Source: Photobacterium aquimaris
GTDB taxonomy: Bacteria; Pseudomonadota; Gammaproteobacteria; Enterobacterales; Vibrionaceae
Assembly: GCF_002954455.1 (NCBI RefSeq)
Contig: NZ_MSCC01000005.1
Location: 85,913-137,544, forward strand
Length of the DNA: 51,632 nucleotides
Reading direction: 5' to 3'
Each line of letters starts with the position of its first letter. Position 1 is the stretch's first letter. The notes under the pieces were generated by a model. It did no database searches, had not been told where the DNA came from, and was given only the letters and a program-made list of their open reading frames with translations. The translations under genes were made by a program, and so were the position numbers. Shown here piece by piece: positions 18,416-27,351 of this stretch.

Positions 18416-19150
18416 ATGAGTAATGATATGATTTTTGGCATCCATGCCGTTAAAGCCGTGCTTGCATCTGATCCTGTGCGTTTTATTGAGGTATTCGTAC
18501 TCAAAGGACGTGAAGATGAGCGTTTACTGCCGCTAATTACTGAGTTGCAAGACTTAGGTATCACGATTCAAGAAGCAGGCCGTAAAGCATTAGATGACAA
18601 AGTTGATGGCGCTTCTCATCAAGGCATTATTGCGCGTGTACGTCCAGGTAAGCAATATAACGAAAATAACCTTGATGACCTATTAGCAACCAAAGAAAAT
18701 CCGTTACTACTGATTTTAGATGGTGTGACAGATCCTCATAATCTAGGTGCATGTCTACGTAACGCTGATGCTGCTGGTGCTGTAGCCGTGATTGTACCGA
18801 AAGATCGTTCGGCACAACTTAATGCGACCGCAAGTAAAGTAGCCTGTGGCGCGGCTGAAATTATGCCGTTGGTGCGTGTAACTAACCTTGCTCGTACTAT
18901 GCGTGCGCTACAAGATAAAGGTGTATGGATTGTTGGTACTGCAGGCGAAGCAACCCATGATATTTACCACAGCAAACTAACAGGGCCATTGGCGATTGTG
19001 ATGGGTGCTGAAGGTGAAGGTATGCGTCGTTTAACCCGTGAAACCTGTGATGATTTGATTAAGATCCCAATGGCGGGCTCAGTATCAAGTTTGAACGTAT
19101 CTGTTGCTACTGGCATTTGTTTGTTTGAAGCGGTACGTCAACGCGGTTAA
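18416..19150 (+). CDS. rlmB: 23S rRNA (guanosine-2'-O)-methyltransferase RlmB
   Basis: SPOUT-class enzyme that methylates the 2'-O of G2251 in 23S rRNA. The N-terminal substrate-binding domain has EVFVLKGRED and SHQGIIARV. The knotted SAM-binding domain shows LDGVTDPHNLGACLRNADAAG, MGAEGEGMRR and IPMAGSVSSLNVSVATGI. I chose ATG 18416 (244 residues), which gives the family N-terminus MSNDMIFGIHAV; a TTG one codon earlier is in frame. It is probably cotranscribed with rnr. Confidence 0.96.
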   Translation: MSNDMIFGIHAVKAVLASDPVRFIEVFVLKGREDERLLPLITELQDLGITIQEAGRKALDDKVDGASHQGIIARVRPGKQYNENNLDDLLATKENPLLLILDGVTDPHNLGACLRNADAAGAVAVIVPKDRSAQLNATASKVACGAAEIMPLVRVTNLARTMRALQDKGVWIVGTAGEATHDIYHSKLTGPLAIVMGAEGEGMRRLTRETCDDLIKIPMAGSVSSLNVSVATGICLFEAVRQRG

Positions 19151-19186
19151 TGCGTGATTAAGCGTAAATAACCGCATAATTATTTA

Positions 19187-19219
19187 AACCCGTTCAGTCA
19201 ATACTGCGCGGGTTTTTTA
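19187..19219 (+). terminator. Probable terminator after rlmB
   Basis: The stem AACCCG / CGGGTT encloses a 16-base loop and is followed by TTTTT. The loop is long, but the position 37 bases after the stop fits. Confidence 0.55.
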
Positions 19220-19334
19220 TTATTGAGCCGTATAAAAAACCACCATCGAGAAAAGCAGTTATCATCCTAAAGGCAAGATTGACTGAGACAAGAGTACATT
19301 TGATTGAAATGAGGCTAGTGATGATAAAATAAGC

Positions 19335-19363
19335 TTGCCTAGATTGATCATTCTCTGTACTAT
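19335..19363 (+). promoter_or_regulatory. Candidate sigma-70 promoter of the rpsF operon
   Basis: TTGCCT (19335-19340), a 17-base spacer and TACTAT (19358-19363). It is a moderate match, positioned so the transcript would begin just ahead of the S6:S18 leader hairpin. Confidence 0.45.
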
Positions 19364-19397
19364 CCGTCATCCAAATTCTCGGTTCTTTTTTTTAGTT

Positions 19398-19440
19398 CCT
19401 TGCTTCCCCAGGATAACCGAGCCGACAAGGGAAGCTGAAT
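19398..19440 (+). promoter_or_regulatory. S6:S18 autoregulatory leader hairpin
   Basis: The stem GCTTCCC (19402-19408) / GGGAAGC (19429-19435) encloses ACCGAGCCGAC, the conserved bulge/loop element of the bacterial rpsF leader. In the known motif the S6:S18 complex binds this element in place of its 16S site and represses translation of its own operon. The structure and the CCGAGCCG element are visible; function is by family. Confidence 0.8.
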
Positions 19441-19459
19441 AATCCGTAAGGAGCAACCT

Positions 19460-19846
19460 ATGCGTCATTACGAAATCGTATTCATGGTGCACCCTGATCA
19501 AAGCGAGCAAGTTGCTGGCATGATCGAGCGTTACACTGCTGCTATCAAAGATTCTGGTGGTCAAATTCACCGTCTAGAAGATTGGGGCCGCCGTCAAATG
19601 GCTTACCCAATTAACAAACTGCACAAAGCACATTACGTTCTTATGAACGTAGAAGCTGAGCAGGCTGTTGTTGACGAGCTTGAGTCAAACTTCCGCTTCA
19701 ACGATGCAGTGATCCGTAACATGATCATGCGTACTAAAAACGCTGTTACTGAGCCATCTCCAATGATGAAGGCTAAAGAAGAGCGTTTCACTAAGCGTGA
19801 AGATCGTGCTGAAGCACAATCTGAAGGCGAAGCAGCTGCTGAGTAA
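19460..19846 (+). CDS. rpsF: 30S ribosomal protein S6
   Basis: Small-subunit protein that binds the 16S central domain together with S18. The N-terminus MRHYEIVFMVHPDQSEQV and the internal LEDWGRRQMAYPINKLHKAHYVL are family hallmarks. A charged tail rich in Glu, Arg and Lys ends in EGEAAAE; in E. coli the S6 tail is extended with glutamates by RimK. It is first in rpsF-priB-rpsR-rplI, behind its leader hairpin. Confidence 0.98.
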   Translation: MRHYEIVFMVHPDQSEQVAGMIERYTAAIKDSGGQIHRLEDWGRRQMAYPINKLHKAHYVLMNVEAEQAVVDELESNFRFNDAVIRNMIMRTKNAVTEPSPMMKAKEERFTKREDRAEAQSEGEAAAE

Positions 19847-19855
19847 TTTGTTTAA

Positions 19856-20158
19856 ATGACTAATCGTCTGGTGTTGACTGGTACTATTGCCAAGCATCCC
19901 AAGCGAAGCCAATCTCCGGCAGGCATTCCTCATTGTCACTTTGTGCTTGAGCATCGTTCTGTGCAGCGGGAAGCTGACTTACCACGCCAAATATATTGTT
20001 ATATTAACGTGGTAATCAGTGGTAAAGGTCAACAAATACTCACTCAAGATTTAGTTGTCGGAAGCAATATTAAGGTGGAGGGATTTATCTCTTACCAAAC
20101 CGGCCGTAATGGTATCGGGAAATTAGTTTTGCATGCCGATCATATTGACTTAATTTAG
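19856..20158 (+). CDS. priB: Primosomal replication protein PriB
   Basis: Dimeric OB-fold protein that stabilises PriA on DNA and helps reload the replicative helicase at stalled forks. The 100-residue product starts TNRLVLTGTIAKHPKRSQSPAGIPHCHFVLEH in pattern, with the single-strand-binding surface around QIYCYINVVISGKG. It sits between S6 and S18, the usual place, with 9 bases to rpsF and 15 to rpsR. Confidence 0.96.
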   Translation: MTNRLVLTGTIAKHPKRSQSPAGIPHCHFVLEHRSVQREADLPRQIYCYINVVISGKGQQILTQDLVVGSNIKVEGFISYQTGRNGIGKLVLHADHIDLI

Positions 20159-20173
20159 ATCAGGAGATAGCCC

Positions 20174-20401
20174 ATGGCTCGTTTCTTCCGTCGTCGTAAA
20201 TTCTGCCGTTTTACAGCAGAAGGCGTACAAGAGATTGACTACAAAGACGTAGCAACTCTAAAAAACTACATCACTGAAGCTGGTAAGATTGTACCTAGCC
20301 GTATCACTGGTACTCGCGCTAAATACCAGCGTCAGCTAGCTCGCGCTATCAAGCGTTCTCGTTACCTAGCACTTCTACCGTACACAGATAAGCATCTGTA
20401 A
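20174..20401 (+). CDS. rpsR: 30S ribosomal protein S18
   Basis: Partner of S6 in the platform of the small subunit. The sequence ARFFRRRKFCRFTAEGV and the C-terminal QLARAIKRSRYLALLPYTD are diagnostic. At 75 residues it has the normal length. A clear AGGAG ribosome-binding site at 20161-20165 precedes the ATG. Codon choice is strongly biased. Confidence 0.98.
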   Translation: MARFFRRRKFCRFTAEGVQEIDYKDVATLKNYITEAGKIVPSRITGTRAKYQRQLARAIKRSRYLALLPYTDKHL

Positions 20402-20439
20402 GCGGCAGTCGTTTTTAGAACTTAATAGAGGACAAGATA

Positions 20440-20892
20440 ATGCAAGTTATTCTACTTGATAAAATCGCTAACCTAGGTGGCCTTGGCGACCAGGTTAACG
20501 TTAAAGCGGGCTACGCTCGTAACTTCCTTATCCCACAAGCTAAGGCAGTTATGGCGACTAAAGCGAACGTTGAAATGTTCGACGCACGTCGTGCAGAGCT
20601 AGAAGCTAAAGTTGCTGAGCAACACGCTGCTGCTGTAGCACGTGCTGAAGCACTAAACACGCTTGAAGGTGTTGTTATTGCATCTAAAGCTGGTGACGAA
20701 GGTAAACTATTCGGCTCAATCGGTACTCGTGACATCGCTGAAGCAGTTGCTGCTGCAGGCGTTGCACTTGTTAAGAGTGAAGTACGTCTACCTGAAGGTG
20801 CACTACGTACGACTGGCGAATTTGAAGTTAGCGTTCAGCTAAGCTCAGACGTATTCGCAACTGTTAAACTAAACGTTGTTGCTGCAGAGTAA
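20440..20892 (+). CDS. rplI: 50S ribosomal protein L9
   Basis: Elongated large-subunit protein at the base of the L1 stalk. The N-terminal RNA-binding domain MQVILLDKIANLGGLGDQVNVK and GYARNFLIPQAKA lead into a long connecting helix (about 41-75). The C-terminal domain contains GKLFGSIGTRDIAEA. The length of 150 residues is typical. It is the last gene of the S6 operon and is followed by a strong terminator. Confidence 0.98.
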   Translation: MQVILLDKIANLGGLGDQVNVKAGYARNFLIPQAKAVMATKANVEMFDARRAELEAKVAEQHAAAVARAEALNTLEGVVIASKAGDEGKLFGSIGTRDIAEAVAAAGVALVKSEVRLPEGALRTTGEFEVSVQLSSDVFATVKLNVVAAE

Positions 20893-20912
20893 TCGCTTTT
20901 AGCTTTAATAGT

Positions 20913-20942
20913 AAAAAACCAGCCTTCGGGCTGGTTTTTTAT
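20913..20942 (+). terminator. Intrinsic terminator after rplI
   Basis: The stem AAAAAACCAGCC / GGCTGGTTTTTT with a TTCG tetraloop starts 20 bases after the stop. The A-rich left arm means it could also act on the converging DUF481 gene. Confidence 0.93.
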
Positions 20943-20966
20943 GTCTATAATTTGGGATATTGGTAA

Positions 20967-21725
20967 CTAAAGCGTATAAATTATTGATATCGTGGTGGTT
21001 GAATCAGAATTTTTCATGGTTTCAGGCACCCAAGAATAATAGGTCTGGGTATAACCAATATTTAAAGCGATATTATCGGTAATGTCATTGGTCGCATTTA
21101 ATGAGCTTTCAATGGTAGTGTTACTTTTACCTGATACCATATTTACTTTAGCACTTAATGTGAGTGTTTTAAGTGGCTTCCATTGCATATCGACCGTACT
21201 TTGCAATATCGGCTCATTGACGACTTCTTGTTTAACAATACTGTCACTCTTAATCTCATCAAGATTAGGGTTTTGATGACGAAAACCTGGACCAATATCG
21301 ACTAAGGTTTGAAAGCTCTCATAGCTAAAGAGACGGTAACCGATACCGGTTGAAACCAGTGAATCTACATAATAGGGCCCATAGCGGTCATCAATATAAC
21401 TACCGTTGCCATACCAGTAATACCCATCACGGATCATACGTTTTGCTTTTAAACTTGCTGATAATTTACGTTTATCTTCTTCGCCATTTTTTTTTGCCAT
21501 AATATATTTGGCATCAGCAGTGGTTTGATAACGGCCCTTAGTATAGGTGAGCGCAATATTACCATTCATGGTTTGAGAATTAGAATTACCCGATAGTGCT
21601 TGATAACCTAAGCCGATACTGCTGGTCAGTGGTGAGGGTTCATTTGACGCTTCAGTTGTTGGTTCTTCACTGGCATTGGCTGCGGTAGTGGCAAGCAACA
21701 GCAATGTGAGTATATATCTTGCCAA
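20967..21725 (-). CDS. DUF481 family outer-membrane protein
   Basis: Probable outer-membrane beta-barrel of unknown function (DUF481, YdiY-like). A signal peptide (LTLLLLATTAANAS) is followed by alternating aromatic/polar strands such as SIGLGYQALSGNSNSQTMNG, GRYQTTADAKYIM and a final TTTISIIYTL. The start is a TTG at 21725, supported by GGAGG about 4 bases upstream; no ATG lies nearby in frame. It converges on the S6 operon and is divergent from dnaB. Confidence 0.8.
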   Translation of the reverse strand: MARYILTLLLLATTAANASEEPTTEASNEPSPLTSSIGLGYQALSGNSNSQTMNGNIALTYTKGRYQTTADAKYIMAKKNGEEDKRKLSASLKAKRMIRDGYYWYGNGSYIDDRYGPYYVDSLVSTGIGYRLFSYESFQTLVDIGPGFRHQNPNLDEIKSDSIVKQEVVNEPILQSTVDMQWKPLKTLTLSAKVNMVSGKSNTTIESSLNATNDITDNIALNIGYTQTYYSWVPETMKNSDSTTTISIIYTL

Positions 21726-21956
21726 AAGTCCTCCGCTGGCAGCTGGTGTAACAATAAAAAATATTAAGCGCAGTATTCTAACGTAAATTTGTCAGCTTTT
21801 GGTTAGGAATGCTGGTCATACTTTTGGTTAAATTAAAAAGGAGGATAATTGTTAGCGTTGCAAGTGCGCAATCATCATGGTTTATAGCTACGCAGGAGCA
21901 GGGGATAGGTTATACTATCGAGCTCCGTTCTTGGTTTTGGTAAATGCACAATTGCT

Positions 21957-23354
21957 ATGACAGATAATCGTAAATCGAAACAATTAAAAGATAATCAAAT
22001 GGACGCCATTAAGATGCCACCGCATTCGCTTGAGGCTGAGCAATCAGTACTTGGCGGCTTAATGCTGGATAATGAGCGTTGGGATACTGTTGCTGAGAAA
22101 GTGGTTGCTAAAGACTTTTACAGCCGTCCTCATCGGATTATTTTTGAGGCAACCGCAGCCTTATTGGAAGGTGGACAGCCACTTGATTTGATCACGCTGT
22201 CTGAACATCTTGAGCGATCTGACAAGTTAGATGATGTCGGTGGGTTTGCTTACCTTGCTGAGTTAGCTAAAAATACGCCATCGGCAGCCAATATTTTAGC
22301 ATATGCTGATATTGTAAGGGAACGCGCGCTGATCCGTGACATGATAGGTGTTGCCAATGAAATTGCCGATGCTGGTTATGATCCACAAGGGCGCACCAGT
22401 GAAGACTTACTGGATATGGCTGAAAGTAAAGTTTTTGCCATCGCCGAGCAACGCACTAACGATAAAGAAGGTCCGCAAAACGTTGATACTATTTTAGAGC
22501 GGACACTTGAGCGGATTGAGTTGTTGTATCAATCACCGCAAGATGGCGTAACGGGTGTATCAACTGGCTTTACTGATCTCAACAAAAAAACGGCAGGCTT
22601 ACAGGGCTCAGATCTAATTATTGTTGCGGCACGTCCATCTATGGGTAAAACCACCTTTGCGATGAACTTGTGTGAAAATGCCGCCATGGATCAAGAAAAA
22701 CCTGTATTAATTTTCTCACTAGAAATGCCCGCAGAACAAATCATGATGCGTATGTTGGCATCATTATCGCGTGTCGATCAAACCAAGATCCGTACCGGGC
22801 AATTAGACGACGAAGATTGGGCACGAATATCATCAACAATGGGTATTCTGATGCAAAAAAAGAATATGTTCATTGATGATAGTTCAGGCCTAACACCGAC
22901 CGAAGTACGTTCACGTGCACGTCGTATTGCACGTGATAATGGTGGTCTGAGTATGATTATGATTGACTACCTTCAGTTGATGCGTGTCCCTGGCTTACAA
23001 GAAAATCGTACTCTTGAGATCGCTGAAATCTCACGTTCACTAAAAGCATTAGCAAAAGAATTAAATGTGCCCGTTGTTGCTCTGTCTCAGCTTAACCGTT
23101 CATTGGAGCAACGAGCAGATAAACGTCCTGTTAACTCTGATTTGCGTGAATCTGGCGCCATCGAGCAGGATGCTGACTTAATCATGTTTATATACCGTGA
23201 TGAGGTTTATCACGAAGATAGTGCCCTCAAGGGGATCGCTGAAATTATCTTAGGTAAGCAACGTAATGGTCCAATTGGTACTGTACGTTTAACCTTCCAA
23301 GGCCAGTTTTCACGTTTTGATAACTATGCTGGCCCAGCCTTTGATGAAGAGTAA
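21957..23354 (+). CDS. dnaB: Replicative DNA helicase DnaB
   Basis: Hexameric 5'-3' helicase that unwinds the fork and interacts with primase. The N-terminal domain contains KMPPHSLEAEQSVLGGLMLDNERWD. A linker leads to the RecA-like domain with Walker A AARPSMGKTTFAM, Walker B MIMIDYLQLM, and DLRESGAIEQDADLI. At 465 residues it is family length. No intein or insertion is seen. The start ATG has a weak ribosome-binding site; an in-frame ATG at 22000 would remove only the variable N-terminus. Confidence 0.97.
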   Translation: MTDNRKSKQLKDNQMDAIKMPPHSLEAEQSVLGGLMLDNERWDTVAEKVVAKDFYSRPHRIIFEATAALLEGGQPLDLITLSEHLERSDKLDDVGGFAYLAELAKNTPSAANILAYADIVRERALIRDMIGVANEIADAGYDPQGRTSEDLLDMAESKVFAIAEQRTNDKEGPQNVDTILERTLERIELLYQSPQDGVTGVSTGFTDLNKKTAGLQGSDLIIVAARPSMGKTTFAMNLCENAAMDQEKPVLIFSLEMPAEQIMMRMLASLSRVDQTKIRTGQLDDEDWARISSTMGILMQKKNMFIDDSSGLTPTEVRSRARRIARDNGGLSMIMIDYLQLMRVPGLQENRTLEIAEISRSLKALAKELNVPVVALSQLNRSLEQRADKRPVNSDLRESGAIEQDADLIMFIYRDEVYHEDSALKGIAEIILGKQRNGPIGTVRLTFQGQFSRFDNYAGPAFDEE

Positions 23355-23380
23355 GCCTTAAAAATTATTTAGGATATTGG

Positions 23381-24460
23381 ATGAAAGCTGCAACTGCACA
23401 TATTGATACCCAAGCTTTGGCACATAACCTGAGTCAAATCCGCCTGCAGGCACCAAACAGTAAAATTCTGGCGGTTGTTAAAGCCAATGCATATGGGCAT
23501 GGGTTGTTAGATGTGGCGAAAAGCCTTACCAATGTTGATGCCTATGGTGTAGCACGAATAGAAGAAGCATTAACGCTGCGTGCTGGTGGAGTAGTAAAAC
23601 CGATTTTATTGCTAGAAGGTTTTTACGCATCAACCGATTTGCCGGTATTGGTTACTAATAATATTCATACCGTAGTGCATTCGATAGAACAACTTGAAGC
23701 ACTTGAACAAGCTGACTTAGATGGTCCGGTACGAGTGTGGGTGAAAATTGATACAGGCATGCATCGTTTAGGGTTACGTCCAGAGCAAGTACCTCAATTT
23801 ATGCAGCGTTTAAATGACTGTAATAATGTTGCTAAGCCATTACGCTTTATTAGCCACTTTGGTAATGCAGATGACTTAGGTAGCGATATAACCGTCAAGC
23901 AAATCGAGTGTTTTTCAACTTTAACCAAGCCTTATGAAGGTGAGCGTTCACTAGCAGCATCTGCTGGTGTCTTAGCATGGCCTGATAGTCATTTTGAGTG
24001 GATTCGACCTGGTATTATTATGTATGGTGTATCGCCATTTGATCAATTAGACCGCATGGCATCGAGCTATAACTTACAACCTGTGATGACGTTAACCTCA
24101 AGTTTAATTGCGGTACGCGAAGTCAAAAAAGGTGAGCAGGTTGGTTACGGTGGTATTTGGACCAGTGAACGGGATACTAAAGTAGGCGTTATTGCAATTG
24201 GCTATGGTGATGGTTACCCACGTTGTGCACCAAATGGTACACCTGTAATGGTAAATGGCCGTATTGTACCTACAGCTGGTCGTGTATCGATGGATATGTT
24301 AACTGTTGATCTTGGGCCTGATGCGACAGATAAAGTCGGTGATGAAGCCACACTATGGGGTAAAGGTTTACCCGCTGAAGTGGTAGCACAATATACTGGC
24401 GTGATTGCTTATGAATTAATGACCAAGTTAACACCTCGAGTGGCGATGACCTATTCATAA
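23381..24460 (+). CDS. alr: Alanine racemase
   Basis: PLP enzyme that makes D-alanine for peptidoglycan. The cofactor lysine is K34 in AVVKANAYGHG, and the second catalytic residue is the tyrosine of QVGYGGIW near residue 256. RPGIIMYGVSPF and GRVSMDMLTVDL are also typical. The 359-residue length is normal. It follows dnaB by 26 bases, the usual order in this group, so the two may share a transcript. Confidence 0.96.
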   Translation: MKAATAHIDTQALAHNLSQIRLQAPNSKILAVVKANAYGHGLLDVAKSLTNVDAYGVARIEEALTLRAGGVVKPILLLEGFYASTDLPVLVTNNIHTVVHSIEQLEALEQADLDGPVRVWVKIDTGMHRLGLRPEQVPQFMQRLNDCNNVAKPLRFISHFGNADDLGSDITVKQIECFSTLTKPYEGERSLAASAGVLAWPDSHFEWIRPGIIMYGVSPFDQLDRMASSYNLQPVMTLTSSLIAVREVKKGEQVGYGGIWTSERDTKVGVIAIGYGDGYPRCAPNGTPVMVNGRIVPTAGRVSMDMLTVDLGPDATDKVGDEATLWGKGLPAEVVAQYTGVIAYELMTKLTPRVAMTYS

Positions 24461-24473
24461 TTCAAGTTATAAT

Positions 24474-24501
24474 AACATCCGCGGCATTGTCCGCGGCTGT
24501 T
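24474..24501. terminator. GC-rich hairpin between convergent alr and yjbQ
   Basis: ACA-rich flanks enclose CCGCGG, CATTGT, CCGCGG, a perfect inner stem in the 46-base gap between converging genes. A clean T run is missing on both sides, so termination is likely but not certain. Confidence 0.55.
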
Positions 24502-24506
24502 AGTTG

Positions 24507-24926
24507 TTATTCGCCTTGAACGGTAATAACAATGCATCGTGAGCCACCGTGATCGCGGTGCTCACCTAAGTAAATTCCTTGCCACATACCTAACGCAAGT
24601 TGACCATCAGTAATTGGAATACTAATACTATTACCAAGTAATGACGTTTTGATATGAGCTGGCATGTCATCATCACCTTCATAGGTATGCTGATAAAAAG
24701 CCGCCCGCTCAGGAACACTGTGATTAAAATGTGCCTCCATATCATCACGAACAGTTGGGTCTGCATTTTCATTAATGGTTAAGCTGGCTGATGTATGCTG
24801 AATAAAACAATGTACGATCCCAACCTTTAATGATTGAATTACTGTTAAATTTTGCTCTATCTCGGCGGTTATTAGATGAAACCCTCGCGCTCTCGGAGTA
24901 AGATGAATCGTCTTTTGATACCACAT
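24507..24926 (-). CDS. yjbQ: YjbQ / UPF0047 family protein
   Basis: Small conserved protein; E. coli YjbQ has weak thiamine-phosphate-synthase-like activity, but the true role is unsettled. The family motifs are present: FIQHTSASLTINENADPTVRDDM in two parts, GDDDMPAHIKTSLLG, and LGMWQGIYLGEHRDHG with its conserved histidines. At 139 residues it is complete. It converges on alr and is divergent from pgi. Confidence 0.88.
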   Translation of the reverse strand: MWYQKTIHLTPRARGFHLITAEIEQNLTVIQSLKVGIVHCFIQHTSASLTINENADPTVRDDMEAHFNHSVPERAAFYQHTYEGDDDMPAHIKTSLLGNSISIPITDGQLALGMWQGIYLGEHRDHGGSRCIVITVQGE

Positions 24927-25183
24927 AGCTATTTACCTATCGGTGAAACCTTTTAGTCTAATTAGTGATTACCATTATCATCTTATTGATAAATACAGGT
25001 ATGATGTTGTCGTATTTTCGTGATTTGACGCAATGACGATAATGTTATTTTAAAATCATAATTAGTTGCAACAGATAGCATTATTATTAGATACCTAGCA
25101 TGTTAGGTAACAGGCATAGATCAAGGATCTTTCGAAGGTGATATGATTCGAGGGATGAACATAACAACATCGGGAACATTATT

Positions 25184-26836
25184 ATGTTAAAGAACATTAA
25201 TCCAACACAAACCAATGCATGGCAAGCTCTAACTGAACATTTTGAACAAGCTCAAGATTTTGAATTAAGTGATTTATTTGCTAATGATAGCGAGCGTTTT
25301 GCCAAGTTTTCTGCTCAGTTTGGTTCTGATATTTTATTGGATTACTCAAAGAACCTGATCACGGAAGAAACTTTGACTAAGTTGTTTGCATTAGCGAAAG
25401 AGACCGAATTAGAGGCCGCTATTGCAGATATGTTCAACGGTGTGAAAATTAACCGAACTGAAGATCGTGCTGTGCTTCATGTTGCGCTACGTAATCGCAG
25501 TAACACGTCAATCATTGTTGATGGTGAAGATGTTATGCCTGCGGTTAATGCCGTATTAGCTAAAATGGAAAACTTCACTAATCGCATCGTTAGCGGTGAG
25601 TGGAAAGGTTATACTGGAAAAGAAATTACGGATGTCGTTAACATCGGTATTGGTGGTTCAGATCTTGGTCCTTACATGGTCTCTGAAGCACTATCAGCAT
25701 ACAAAACCCGTCTAAACATGCATTTTGTTTCAAATGTTGATGCAACCCATATTGTTGAGACGTTAAAAGACTTGAACCCTGAAACAACATTATTCTTAAT
25801 TGCATCAAAAACATTTACTACTCAAGAAACAATGACCAATGCGTTATCTGCACGTGATTGGTTCTTAGCAATGGCTGAAGATAAAGCTCACGTGGCGAAG
25901 CACTTTGCTGCGCTTTCTACTAATGCTGAGTCAGTGGCTGAGTTTGGTATTGATACTGATAACATGTTTGAGTTCTGGGACTGGGTTGGTGGTCGCTACT
26001 CACTATGGTCTGCGATTGGTCTTTCAATTAGCTTAGCGGTTGGCTTTGATAACTTTGTTAAGTTACTTGAAGGTGGCCATGCAATGGATAACCACTTTGT
26101 TCAAGCACCACTAGAGCAAAAATTACCAGTGATTTTGGCGTTAATTGGTATTTGGTATAATAATTTCCACGGTGCTGAAACAGAAGCGATCCTTCCTTAC
26201 GATCAATATATGCACCGTTTCCCTGCTTACTTCCAGCAAGGTAACATGGAATCTAATGGTAAGTATGTTGATCGTGGCGGCAAGCCAGTAGATTACCAAA
26301 CGGGTCCTATTATTTGGGGTGAGCCAGGAACAAATGGTCAACATGCGTTCTATCAGCTTATTCACCAAGGTACTAAGTTAATTCCATGTGACTTTATTGC
26401 ACCGGCAATTAGCCACAATCCATTAGGTGATCACCATCCTAAATTAATGGCTAACTTCTTCGCCCAAACTGAAGCATTGGCATTTGGTAAGAGCCGCGAG
26501 ACTGTAGAAGCTGAATTTGTTGCTGCTGGTAAATCACAGCAAGAAATCGATGAGTTAGCTGAATTTAAAGTGTTTGAAGGTAACCGTCCAACGAACTCGA
26601 TTCTACTTAAAGAAATTACACCATATACATTAGGCGCACTGATTGCGTTATATGAGCATAAAATCTTTACTCAAGGTGTTATTTGGAACATCTTTAGTTT
26701 TGATCAGTGGGGTGTAGAACTTGGTAAGCAGCTGGCAAATCAAATTTTACCTGAGCTAAATAGCAACGAAGGTGTTGTGAGCCACGATAGCTCAACCAAT
26801 GGTTTGATCAATGCATTTAAACAATGGCGTGCATAA
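25184..26836 (+). CDS. pgi: Glucose-6-phosphate isomerase
   Basis: Interconverts glucose-6-phosphate and fructose-6-phosphate in glycolysis and gluconeogenesis. The signatures are clear: NIGIGGSDLGPYM, SKTFTTQETMTNA, FEFWDWVGGRYSLWSAIGL, QGNMESNGK and the C-terminal KIFTQGVIWNIFSFDQWGVELGK in pattern. The 550-residue length matches E. coli. A 257-base non-coding stretch precedes it, where I could not place a convincing promoter. A strong terminator follows. Confidence 0.97.
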   Translation: MLKNINPTQTNAWQALTEHFEQAQDFELSDLFANDSERFAKFSAQFGSDILLDYSKNLITEETLTKLFALAKETELEAAIADMFNGVKINRTEDRAVLHVALRNRSNTSIIVDGEDVMPAVNAVLAKMENFTNRIVSGEWKGYTGKEITDVVNIGIGGSDLGPYMVSEALSAYKTRLNMHFVSNVDATHIVETLKDLNPETTLFLIASKTFTTQETMTNALSARDWFLAMAEDKAHVAKHFAALSTNAESVAEFGIDTDNMFEFWDWVGGRYSLWSAIGLSISLAVGFDNFVKLLEGGHAMDNHFVQAPLEQKLPVILALIGIWYNNFHGAETEAILPYDQYMHRFPAYFQQGNMESNGKYVDRGGKPVDYQTGPIIWGEPGTNGQHAFYQLIHQGTKLIPCDFIAPAISHNPLGDHHPKLMANFFAQTEALAFGKSRETVEAEFVAAGKSQQEIDELAEFKVFEGNRPTNSILLKEITPYTLGALIALYEHKIFTQGVIWNIFSFDQWGVELGKQLANQILPELNSNEGVVSHDSSTNGLINAFKQWRA

Positions 26837-26871
26837 TGCCTATTATTGGTTAAAGAGTTAGCCGATAAAAT

Positions 26872-26906
26872 AAAACGCCGCAATCATAATGATAGCGGCG
26901 TTTTTT
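26872..26906. terminator. Terminator between convergent pgi and csp
   Basis: The stem AAAACGCCGC / GCGGCGTTTT encloses a 13-base loop and is followed by T on the plus strand and preceded by A-rich sequence. It fits a terminator used from both sides. Confidence 0.88.
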
Positions 26907-26925
26907 ATTTTTTGCTGTTTGTCAG

Positions 26926-27132
26926 TTATAGCGTAACAACATCGCTAGCTTGGGGGCCTTTCTGACCATCAGTTACGATAAACTCAACACTTTGGCCTTC
27001 ACGCAATGTTTTACGTCCTTGTGCCTGAATAGCACTGAAGTGAACAAACACATCTTTACCATCGGCTGCAGAAATAAAACCAAAGCCTTTATCATCGTTG
27101 AACCACTTTACGGTTCCAGTCAGTTTACTCAT
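26926..27132 (-). CDS. Cold-shock family protein (CspA-like)
   Basis: Single cold-shock domain that binds single-stranded RNA and DNA and melts RNA structure. The 68-residue product has GTVKWFNDDKGFGFI (RNP1) and VFVHFSAI (RNP2), with the C-terminal GQKGPQASDVVTL. Several paralogs are usual in Vibrionaceae and the sequence does not say whether this one is cold-induced. About 220 bases of non-coding DNA lie upstream, room for a long leader as in cspA, but I cannot show one. Confidence 0.93.
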   Translation of the reverse strand: MSKLTGTVKWFNDDKGFGFISAADGKDVFVHFSAIQAQGRKTLREGQSVEFIVTDGQKGPQASDVVTL

Positions 27133-27311
27133 GTACGTCTTTCCTTTATAGACTAATAGTAGTAGTCACAGCTGATAGGTAACTAGGTGCTTATGACTGG
27201 CTCAGTCTAGATCGAATTTATAACAATGAGTAGTTTTTTATTATGCTTTTATGTTTGAGCTAACGTTAATTAATCTGTGTTGAATATCATTACGATAGTT
27301 TGTGAGTGGCG

Positions 27312-27343
27312 AAATAGTGCTATCAGTATTTTTGATAGCACTA
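27312..27343 (-). terminator. Probable terminator after zur
   Basis: A perfect 11-bp stem TAGTGCTATCA / TGATAGCACTA with a 7-base loop lies 9 bases past the zur stop. On the minus strand it is followed by only TTT, so efficiency is uncertain. Confidence 0.55.
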
Positions 27344-27351
27344 ACATTGGA

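Noticed and set aside
19685..19954. Minus-strand 89-codon ORF across rpsF/priB
   Set aside because: Antisense to two conserved genes of the S6 operon.
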